Positions 56,861 to 64,000 of a DNA stretch of 64,000 nt are shown here, one piece after another. Made by a program: the position numbers and the translations under genes. The stretch lies in NCBI RefSeq assembly GCF_001412085.1, contig NZ_LKEV01000006.1:124001-188000 (forward strand). The letters are read 5' to 3'. The stretch comes from Corynebacterium lowii. GTDB lineage: Bacteria; Actinomycetota; Actinomycetes; Mycobacteriales; Mycobacteriaceae. The notes beneath the pieces are model-generated. The model saw nothing but the letters and a program-made list of their open reading frames with translations, had not been told where the DNA came from and did not search any database. The number at the start of each line of letters is the position of its first letter. Position 1 is the first letter of the stretch.

Positions 56861-59542
56861 TTATAGAGAATCAAGCTCCCTCTTGACGGCCTCGAAGCCC
56901 TCGGGCAAGCCTGCCTCCTTAGAGCCGGAGCCCTGAGCCATGTCAGCCTTGCCGCCGCCGCGGCCGTCCACGTACTGCCCCAGCAGCTTCACCAGGGCAC
57001 CCGCGTTCACACCGCGATCCACGGCGGGCTTGGTGGCCGCCACGATGAAGGGAACGTTGCCCTTCTCCTCGTTCTCCGTGGCGAGCAGAATCACCGCCTC
57101 CTCATTACTCAGGCGCTGGCGGGCCTCCGTGGCCAGCACGCGCAGATCCCCGGGGGCGCTGTTCTTGGGCAGGCGGGCCGTAACCACGCGGAAGCCGTTA
57201 ATGGTGGCTGCCGCCGCCGCGAACTCCGCCGATTGCGCCGCCAGCTGCGCGCGGTGCAGGCGCTCGATGGCCTTCTCCGATTCCTTCAACTTGGCGGTGA
57301 GCTGGGCAATGCGCTCCGGCAGGTCATCGCTGGGGGCCTTGAGCATGGTAGCCAGGTTTGCCGCCAGGGCGGTCTCCTTGGACATGTAGCGGAAGGCATC
57401 CATGCCTGAGTAGGCCTCGATGCGGCGCGCGCCGGAGCCTACGGAAGACTCACCAAGCACGGAAACCGGGCCGATCTGGGAGGAATGAGCCACGTGGGTA
57501 CCGCCGCACAGTTCCATAGAGAAGGGGCCGCCGATCTCTACCACGCGCACCACGTGGCCGTAGTTCTCGCCAAAGAGGGCCATCGCTCCCATCTTCTTGG
57601 CCTCCTCCAGGGAGGTCTCGATGGTATTGACCTGCCAATCGGCATCCACCGCCTGATTGGCAATGGCCTCGATCTCGCGCACCTGCTCCGGGGAGAGCTG
57701 ATCGGTGTAGTTGAAGTCAAAGCGCAGGTAACCAGGGCGATTCAGGGAGCCCGCCTGCACCGCCGTGGGGCCAAGCACCTGGCGCAGAGCCGCGTGGATG
57801 AGGTGAGTGGCCGAGTGCGCTTGACGCGCTCCGTGGCGCCAAGCACCATCCACGGTGGAGGTCACGGCGCTGCCCACATCGAGGCCGCCCTTGGTCACCA
57901 CGGCCTTGTGCACCCAGAGCTTCTTTCCGATCTTTTGCACATCGCGCACCTCTAGCAGGGCGTCGCCAGTGCTGATCTGCCCGCGATCGCCCATCTGTCC
58001 GCCGGCCTCGGCGTACATGGGGGTGGAGTCGAGGATGACCTCTACCTCCTCGCCCTCGTGCGCCTGGCCCACCAGGGAACCGTCGCGCAACAAACCAAGC
58101 ACGGTGCCGGGGGCCTCCAGCTCGCTATGACCCACGAACTCCGTGGGGTGATTATCCACGAACTCGCGGTACACGGAAAGATCCGCGTGCCCATGCTTCT
58201 TGGCTCGGTTATCGGCCTTGGCGCGGGACTTCTGCTCCGCCATCGCGGCCTCGAAGCCGTGCATATCCACCTCTAGCCCGGCCTCGCTCGCCATCTCTAG
58301 AGTGAGGTCGATGGGGAAACCGTAGGTATCGTGCAGCACAAAGGCCTGTTCACCGCTCACGGTGGTGGATTGCTGCCCCTTGAGGCCCTTCACGGTCTGC
58401 TCAAAGAGGTGGGTACCGGATTCGAGGGTCTTGAGGAAGGCGGTTTCCTCCGCCACGGCCACCTTGAGGATGCGCTCGCGGTTCTGCGCGATCTCCGGGT
58501 AGGAGGGCGTCATGGTGTCCATGATGGTGTTCATAAAGGATTCCATCGTGGTGCCGGTGGCCCCGAGCAGGCGGGCCGAGCGCACGATGCGGCGCAGCAG
58601 GCGGCGCAGAATGTAGCCGCGCCCCTCGTTGGAGGGGGTCACGCCGTCGAGAATAATCATCATGGCGGTGCGCGAGTGATCCGCGATCACGCGGAAGCGC
58701 ACGTCATTGGCTCGATCGGTCTTGGGGTCCTCGTAGGTGGTGCCGGTAATCTTCTCGGCGGCCTCGATCACCGGGCGCAGCAGATCCGTCTCATAGACGT
58801 TATCCACGCCCTGCAAGATGCAGGCCACGCGCTCCACGCCCAGGCCGGTATCAATGTTCTTCTTGGGCAGGGGGCCAAGAATCTCAAAGTTCCCCTTGCC
58901 GGTGCCCTCCCCGCGCTCATTCTCCATGAACACGAGGTTCCAGATCTCCATGTAGCGGTTATCATCCGCTACCGGGCCGCCCTCCTTGCCGTGCTCGGGG
59001 CCGCGGTCATAATAAATCTCCGAGGAGGGGCCACAGGGGCCGGGAATCCCCATTGACCAGTAATTATCCTCCATACCCAGGCGCTGAATACGCTCGCGGG
59101 GCACGCCCATCTTCTCGTGCCAGATGTCCGCGGCCTCATCATCGTCCAGGTACACGGTCACCCACAGGCGCTCCGGGTCCAGCCCGTAGCCGCCATTTTC
59201 CACCGAGCCGGTGAGCAGCGTCCAGGCGTGCCGGATCGCGCCCTCCTTGAAGTACTGGCCAAAGGAAAAGTTGCCCGCCATCTGGAAGAAGGTGTTGTGG
59301 CGGGTGGTGATACCCACCTCCTCGATGTCCAGGGTGCGCACGCACTTTTGGATGGAGGTGGCGGTGCCCTGCTCAAAGGGCGGGTTCTGTTGACCCAGGA
59401 AGTAGGGCTTGAAGGGCACCATGCCGGCGTTGACGAACAACAGGTTCGGATCGTCCAGAATCAGTGAGGCGCTGGGTACCTCGGTGTGACCGGCTGCCAC
59501 AAAGTGGTTGATAAACCTCTCCCGGATCTCATGGGTCTGCAC
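56861..59542 (-). CDS. alaS: alanyl-tRNA synthetase
   Basis: Charges tRNA-Ala. The 893-residue protein has the class II catalytic core ([46 protein letters not shown]), the editing domain with [13 protein letters not shown] and [13 protein letters not shown], and a C-terminal domain including [17 protein letters not shown] 59542 is the start. A weak CCACT/AGTGG dyad lies in the 75-base spacer to rarA. Confidence 0.98.
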   Translation of the reverse strand: MQTHEIRERFINHFVAAGHTEVPSASLILDDPNLLFVNAGMVPFKPYFLGQQNPPFEQGTATSIQKCVRTLDIEEVGITTRHNTFFQMAGNFSFGQYFKEGAIRHAWTLLTGSVENGGYGLDPERLWVTVYLDDDEAADIWHEKMGVPRERIQRLGMEDNYWSMGIPGPCGPSSEIYYDRGPEHGKEGGPVADDNRYMEIWNLVFMENERGEGTGKGNFEILGPLPKKNIDTGLGVERVACILQGVDNVYETDLLRPVIEAAEKITGTTYEDPKTDRANDVRFRVIADHSRTAMMIILDGVTPSNEGRGYILRRLLRRIVRSARLLGATGTTMESFMNTIMDTMTPSYPEIAQNRERILKVAVAEETAFLKTLESGTHLFEQTVKGLKGQQSTTVSGEQAFVLHDTYGFPIDLTLEMASEAGLEVDMHGFEAAMAEQKSRAKADNRAKKHGHADLSVYREFVDNHPTEFVGHSELEAPGTVLGLLRDGSLVGQAHEGEEVEVILDSTPMYAEAGGQMGDRGQISTGDALLEVRDVQKIGKKLWVHKAVVTKGGLDVGSAVTSTVDGAWRHGARQAHSATHLIHAALRQVLGPTAVQAGSLNRPGYLRFDFNYTDQLSPEQVREIEAIANQAVDADWQVNTIETSLEEAKKMGAMALFGENYGHVVRVVEIGGPFSMELCGGTHVAHSSQIGPVSVLGESSVGSGARRIEAYSGMDAFRYMSKETALAANLATMLKAPSDDLPERIAQLTAKLKESEKAIERLHRAQLAAQSAEFAAAAATINGFRVVTARLPKNSAPGDLRVLATEARQRLSNEEAVILLATENEEKGNVPFIVAATKPAVDRGVNAGALVKLLGQYVDGRGGGKADMAQGSGSKEAGLPEGFEAVKRELDSL

Positions 59543-59617
59543 GAGCGTGTATTCCTTACTATTCGTCCACTACTACGGGTGGATACTCTACCCCAGTGGT
59601 GCTTGGCGACGCCGCCC

Positions 59618-60973
59618 CTACCGCCGCTTGGTTCCTCGCACCATGCGCCGCAGCCGCCCGAGGTAATCGCCAATCCGCTTTTCCACCCCGTGATCGCTGG
59701 GCTGGTAGTACACCGCCTCCTCCAATTCCTCCGGGATATAGCGCTGTTCCACCACCCCGCGCGGGTCATCGTGCGGATAGCGATAGCCCACGGCGTTGCC
59801 CAGTTTCTTCGCCCCGGCGTAATGCCCATCGCGCAGGTGCGGGGGTACGTGCCCGATCTTGCCGGAGCGTATGTCGGCCAGGGCGGCGTCGATAGCCATG
59901 ACTACCGCGTTGGACTTCGGCGCGGTGGCTAGGTGAATGGTGGCCTGGGCCAGCACGATCCGCCCCTCGGGCAGGCCGATCTTTTGCACCGCCTCGGCGG
60001 CGGCCACCGCTACCTGGAGGCCGGTGGGATCGGCCATGCCGATGTCCTCGCTGGCCAAGATGATGAGTCTGCGGGCGATGAAGCGGGGGTCCTCCCCGGC
60101 GTCGATCATGCGGGCGAGGTAGTGCAGCGCGGCGTCCACGTCGGAGCCGCGCACGGATTTGATGAAGGCGCTGGTGACGTCGTAGTGCTGGTCGCCATCG
60201 CGGTCATAGCGCACCACCGCGCGATTCACGTTGGCCTGCACGGTGGCGGCGTCTAGTTCCTCGCCATCGGGCACGGCCTCGGCGGCGGCCTCCACGTAGG
60301 TGAGTACGCGGCGCGCGTCTCCCCCGGCCAGGCGCACCAGTTGGGCGATGGCCTCCTCGCTGACCGTGATGCGGCCGTCGAGCCCACGCGGGTCAGTCAC
60401 GGCGCGCTCCACCACCACGCGCAGATCCTCCTCGCTCAGCGGTTGCAATTGGAGGAGCAGCGAGCGCGAGAGCAGCGGGGATACCACGGAAAAGGAGGGG
60501 TTCTCCGTGGTGGCCGCCACCAGAAGCACCGTGCGATTTTCCACCGCGGCCAGCAGAGCATCCTGCTGGGTCTTGGAAAAGCGGTGCACCTCGTCGATAA
60601 AAAGCACGGTGCGTTGACCACGAGCCAGGTCGCGGCGGGCCTGAGTGATGACCTCGCGCACCTGCTTGACCCCGGCGCTGAGTGCGGAGAGTCCCACGAA
60701 GTTCTGGCCGGTGGCCGCGCTAATCAAGGAGGCCACCGTGGTTTTCCCCGTGCCCGGTGGCCCGTAGAGAATCACCGAGGCCTCGCCCGAGCCCTGAATG
60801 AGCCGCCGCAGCGGAGTTCCCGGCCCCAAAACGTGTTGCTGGCCCACCATCTCTTCCAGGCTGCGCGGGCGCATCCTGGCCGCAAGAGGGGCGGCAGCGG
60901 AGACCTCAAAGTAATCCTCGGGTTTCTCCCCCGCTGGATCTGAGGACGCGCCAAAGAGCGATTCCTGGGCCAT
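59618..60973 (-). CDS. rarA: replication-associated recombination protein RarA (MgsA)
   Basis: AAA+ ATPase acting at stalled replication forks, related to clamp-loader subunits. The 451-residue protein has Walker [11 protein letters not shown] near residue 70, Walker [19 protein letters not shown], sensor 1 ATTENPSF, sensor 2 [11 protein letters not shown] and the C-terminal tetramer domain with [15 protein letters not shown] and [13 protein letters not shown]. It lies five bases after the next gene upstream. Confidence 0.96.
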   Translation of the reverse strand: MAQESLFGASSDPAGEKPEDYFEVSAAAPLAARMRPRSLEEMVGQQHVLGPGTPLRRLIQGSGEASVILYGPPGTGKTTVASLISAATGQNFVGLSALSAGVKQVREVITQARRDLARGQRTVLFIDEVHRFSKTQQDALLAAVENRTVLLVAATTENPSFSVVSPLLSRSLLLQLQPLSEEDLRVVVERAVTDPRGLDGRITVSEEAIAQLVRLAGGDARRVLTYVEAAAEAVPDGEELDAATVQANVNRAVVRYDRDGDQHYDVTSAFIKSVRGSDVDAALHYLARMIDAGEDPRFIARRLIILASEDIGMADPTGLQVAVAAAEAVQKIGLPEGRIVLAQATIHLATAPKSNAVVMAIDAALADIRSGKIGHVPPHLRDGHYAGAKKLGNAVGYRYPHDDPRGVVEQRYIPEELEEAVYYQPSDHGVEKRIGDYLGRLRRMVRGTKRR

Positions 60974-60978
60974 GCCGC

Positions 60979-62172
60979 TTAGGCCTCCTCGTTGAGGCGC
61001 CCCACAACCTCGCGGGCGAACTCCGCCACCGGGCCACCCTCGCGGGCGGAATAACGGTGGAGGGCATCGAAGGTCTCGTAGAGATCCCGGCGAATCATCG
61101 CCTCATCCCGGTCAAAGTCATCGTGGCAGGCCGGGCGCAGCAGCCGCTCCACGGGGAGCACCTGATCTTCTTCCAGGCCGATGGAGGAATCCCCCGCCGC
61201 CAGCGCCACCTCGTGAACGAGGTTGTGCGAGGTGCCCAGGTGCATGGCGGTGACCTCGCCCAGGGCCAGTCCCACCAGGGCCGTGACCAGGCGGGATCGC
61301 AGCGCCGCCTCATCGCGCACCTCGGGCCAGAGTTCGGAGACCTCCCGCGCCCAGGCGTCGATGAAGGCATCGGCCTCATCATCGGAGATCGGCCGGGCGG
61401 AGAGGAACTGCGGGAATCCCGCGACCACGCTGGCGAGGTCAAAGGCCGTATCCCGGAAGTCTGCCCACTCGTAATCGAGGAAGTGTGTGCGCTCGGCCAC
61501 GATGATGTTATCCGGGGAGAGGTCAAAGGGGGTAAAGGCCCGTTGCCCACCGCGCAGGCGCTTCATCGCCTGGCGCGCGGTTTTCTCCACCGCATCGGGC
61601 ACCGTGATTCCGGCCTGACGCAGCAGTTCCAGGCCCCTTCTGATGCCGTGCTCCTGCGAGGCCACCCGGTACTGGTTAATCTGCGCGGCCGCAGGATGGG
61701 AGCGCGCCATGCGGGAACGCAGGGAGAGAAAATCCTGCTCGCGCTTGGCCGTGGCGGCGTGCATGAGGCCCAGGGCTTGGCCGAGGTTGTGCAGGATATT
61801 GATTCTGCGTTCCTCATCGCCCGTGCGCAGCAGATCCGCGAAGGTATCGCCGTTGCCGGAATCGGAGATTACGATGATTCGCTGCTCAACGTCGTAGGCC
61901 AGCAGCACCGGGCCGGGGCGCACCTCCTCGCTCAGGGAGGTGGTGAACTGATAGGCCACCACCTCCCGCACCAGGGCGGCGTCGCTCAGCGGAATGTACT
62001 TCACCACCGCCGTGCGCTCCTGCAAGAAGGGGTTGGGGCTTAGCCTCACCCGCTGCACGACGGCGTTGCCGCCACCCGTGAGCAATTCCGCATCCGTGCA
62101 GCGCTGCGTGCCGCCGAAGCGCTTGGATAACAAGGCTTCTGCGCGGTCAAGAATCTCCTGACTACTCGGCAC
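60979..62172 (-). CDS. APH-like (aminoglycoside phosphotransferase fold) protein, unknown substrate
   Basis: 397-residue protein with the outline of an APH/choline-kinase fold. The N-lobe has [13 protein letters not shown] and the lysine in TAVVKYIPL; the catalytic loop reads [12 protein letters not shown], in which the usual HGD is PFD but Asp and Asn are kept, and the metal aspartate follows in [17 protein letters not shown]. Relatives are annotated only as phosphotransferases. GTG 62172 is the likely start, with GGGGAG upstream. It stands between aspS and rarA; no resistance role should be assumed. Confidence 0.75.
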   Translation of the reverse strand: MPSSQEILDRAEALLSKRFGGTQRCTDAELLTGGGNAVVQRVRLSPNPFLQERTAVVKYIPLSDAALVREVVAYQFTTSLSEEVRPGPVLLAYDVEQRIIVISDSGNGDTFADLLRTGDEERRINILHNLGQALGLMHAATAKREQDFLSLRSRMARSHPAAAQINQYRVASQEHGIRRGLELLRQAGITVPDAVEKTARQAMKRLRGGQRAFTPFDLSPDNIIVAERTHFLDYEWADFRDTAFDLASVVAGFPQFLSARPISDDEADAFIDAWAREVSELWPEVRDEAALRSRLVTALVGLALGEVTAMHLGTSHNLVHEVALAAGDSSIGLEEDQVLPVERLLRPACHDDFDRDEAMIRRDLYETFDALHRYSAREGGPVAEFAREVVGRLNEEA

Positions 62173-62195
62173 CAGCTCATCACTCCCCTTGTTCT

Positions 62196-63986
62196 TTAAC
62201 CCTGCTGCTTCTTTTCCGGCTTGGCATCAATGCCCGATTCCTTGCGCTGCTGCGCGGTAATCGCGGCCGGAGCCTCGGTGAGCGGATCGACGCCGCCGCC
62301 GGACTTGGGGAAGGCAATCACATCGCGGATGGAATCAAACCCGCCCAGCAGGGAGACGATGCGATCCCAACCGAAGGCGATGCCGCCGTGCGGCGGGGCG
62401 CCGAAGGCAAAGGCATCGAGCAGGAAGCCGAACTTCTCGCGGGCCTCCTCCTCGGCAATACCCATCACCTTGAACACGCGCTCCTGCACGTCGCGGCGGT
62501 GAATACGGATGGAACCGCCGCCGATCTCGTTGCCGTTGCACACGATGTCGTAGGCATAGGCGGTGGCCTCGCCCGGGTTCTCATCGAAGGTATCCATCCA
62601 CTCCGGCTTGGGAGAGGTAAAGGCGTGGTGCACGGCCGTCCAGGCGGAGTTGCCCAGGGCGACGTCGCCGGAGGCGGTGGCGTCGGCAGCGGGCTCGAAG
62701 AGCGGGGCATCGACTACCCAGGTAAAGGCCCAGTCGCCCTCCTTAATCAGGCCGAGCTTGTTGGCGATCTCGCCGCGCGCGGCACCCAGCAAGGCGCGGG
62801 AGGACTTGGTATCGCCCGCGGCAAAGAAGATGCAATCGCCCGGCTGGGCACCCACGTGGGCGGCGATGCCAGCGCGCTCTTCCTCGGTGATGTTCTTGGC
62901 CACCGGGCCGGAGAGTTCGCCGTCCTCGCCCACCAGGATGTAGGCCAGGCCCTTGGCACCGCGCTGCTTGGCCCATTCCTGCCAGGCGTCGAGCTGGCGG
63001 CGCGGCTGGGAGGCCCCACCGGCCATCACCACGGCGCCCACGTACTCGTTCTGGAATACGCGGAAGGTGGTGTTCTTAAAGAAGTCGGTGCACTCGGTGA
63101 TCTGAATATCAAAGCGCAGATCGGGCTTATCCGAGCCGTACTTTTCCATCGCCTCCGCATAGGTGATGCGCGGGATGGGGGTGGTGATCTCGTAGCCGAT
63201 GAGCTTCCACAGCTCCGCCACGATCTCCTCGGCCAGGGCGATCACGTCCTCCTGGTCCACAAAGCTCATCTCCACGTCGAGCTGAGTGAACTCCGGCTGG
63301 CGGTCGGCGCGGAAATCCTCATCGCGGTAGCAGCGCGCAATCTGGTAGTAGCGCTCCATGCCCGCCACCATGAGCAACTGCTTGAAGAGCTGCGGGGATT
63401 GCGGCAGAGCGTAGAAAGTGCCGGGTTTGAGGCGAGCGGGAACCAGGAAGTCACGCGCGCCCTCCGGGGTGGAGCGGGTGAGCGTGGGGGTCTCGATCTC
63501 GGTGAACTCGTGGGAATCGAGCACCTTGCGGGCCGCACGGTTGGCCGCAGAGCGCAGGCGCAGCGCCTCACCCTGTTCCTTGCGGCGCAGATCCAGGTAG
63601 CGGTAGCGCAGGCGGGTTTCCTCGCCCACCTCGCCGTTCGCGGCGGGATCATCGATCTGGAAAGGCAAGGGTGCGGATTCGTTGAGCACCTCAAGATCGG
63701 TCACGTTGATCTCGATGTCACCGGAGGGCAGGTTCGGGTTCTCCGAGCCTGCGGGGCGGGCCTCCACCACGCCGGTGACTTTCACCACGTATTCGCTGCG
63801 CAGATCGTGGGCACGTTCGGCCACCTCGGAATCGCGGAATACCACCTGCGCCACCCCGGAGCGATCGCGCAGATCAATAAAGATCACGCCGCCGTGATCG
63901 CGCCGCCGGGCCACCCAGCCCGTGAGGGTAACAGTTTGACCGGCATTTTCTTTGCGGAGTTCCCCCGCAAGGTGAGTACGCAGCAC
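62196..63986 (-). CDS. aspS: aspartyl-tRNA synthetase, probably non-discriminating
   Basis: Charges tRNA-Asp and probably also tRNA-Asn. The 596-residue bacterial-type protein has the anticodon-binding OB fold ([20 protein letters not shown], residues 23-42), class II motifs with [32 protein letters not shown] and the end [18 protein letters not shown]. Residue 31 is His, the state found in non-discriminating enzymes of Pseudomonas and mycobacteria; discriminating enzymes have Leu. GTG 63986 is 14 bases from the window edge. Confidence 0.97.
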   Translation of the reverse strand: MLRTHLAGELRKENAGQTVTLTGWVARRRDHGGVIFIDLRDRSGVAQVVFRDSEVAERAHDLRSEYVVKVTGVVEARPAGSENPNLPSGDIEINVTDLEVLNESAPLPFQIDDPAANGEVGEETRLRYRYLDLRRKEQGEALRLRSAANRAARKVLDSHEFTEIETPTLTRSTPEGARDFLVPARLKPGTFYALPQSPQLFKQLLMVAGMERYYQIARCYRDEDFRADRQPEFTQLDVEMSFVDQEDVIALAEEIVAELWKLIGYEITTPIPRITYAEAMEKYGSDKPDLRFDIQITECTDFFKNTTFRVFQNEYVGAVVMAGGASQPRRQLDAWQEWAKQRGAKGLAYILVGEDGELSGPVAKNITEEERAGIAAHVGAQPGDCIFFAAGDTKSSRALLGAARGEIANKLGLIKEGDWAFTWVVDAPLFEPAADATASGDVALGNSAWTAVHHAFTSPKPEWMDTFDENPGEATAYAYDIVCNGNEIGGGSIRIHRRDVQERVFKVMGIAEEEAREKFGFLLDAFAFGAPPHGGIAFGWDRIVSLLGGFDSIRDVIAFPKSGGGVDPLTEAPAAITAQQRKESGIDAKPEKKQQG

Positions 63987-64000
63987 GAAGCCTCGGTTCC

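Noticed and set aside
60979-62172. Aminoglycoside resistance gene
   Set aside because: Only the fold is shared; the catalytic motif is altered and the gene is part of conserved housekeeping synteny.

Overview
The window looks like a chromosomal backbone segment of a high-GC Corynebacterium or close relative. The gene order is the one I know from C. glutamicum: suf - mptB - ctaA/qor/ctaB - tkt-tal-zwf-opcA-pgl - secG-ppc-tpiA-pgk-gapA - whiA-yvcK-rapZ-uvrC - rib operon - rpe-rsmB-fmt-def-priA-metK-coaBC-rpoZ-gmk-mihF - pyrF-carB-carA - nusB-efp-pepQ-aro cluster - mltG-ruvX-alaS-rarA-aspS. OpcA, MihF, WhiA, an MptB-type mannosyltransferase and a GlcNAc-free set of lipoarabinomannan-type genes fit Actinobacteria. 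Starts are often GTG, and ATGA/GTGA stop-start overlaps are frequent. The genus is inferred from synteny and protein features; the species is not determined.

Layout. 1-2.0 kb (-): 5' part of sufB plus its repressor sufR. 2.1-8.6 kb (+): mannosyltransferase, two-gene ABC exporter, an extra zinc alcohol dehydrogenase with its own terminator, ctaA and a degenerate quinone-reductase-like gene. 8.6-9.6 kb (-): ctaB, which supplies heme O to CtaA for cytochrome aa3. 9.8-16.3 kb (+): the pentose phosphate operon. 16.3-22.6 kb (-): secG, ppc, tpiA, pgk, gapA, where a terminator between gapA and pgk and a large RNA hairpin between tpiA and ppc divide the glycolytic unit. 22.8-41.4 kb (-): a long, tightly packed run with internal breaks at metK (McbR-type operator and promoter) and at rpoZ (terminator). 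41.6-47.1 kb (-): pyrF, carB, carA and a 38-codon ORF. 47.2-48.2 kb (+): two YbjN-like genes. 48.2-64 kb (-): nusB, efp, pepQ, five aro genes, a small prepilin peptidase, mltG, ruvX, alaS, rarA, an APH-like protein and aspS.

I found no CRISPR array, insertion sequence, phage, rRNA or tRNA gene and no obvious new defence or biosynthetic system. No intergenic stretch exceeds 300 bases. The most informative observations are: (1) upstream of carA the usual pyrR-pyrB-pyrC genes are absent and a 38-codon ORF with a perfect Shine-Dalgarno sits there, possibly a deletion scar of pyrR; (2) a perfect McbR operator inside the metK promoter; (3) enzymes that have lost signature residues (Qor-like, RapZ, PriA, APH-like); (4) strand-specific RNA hairpins inside the central-metabolism operons.
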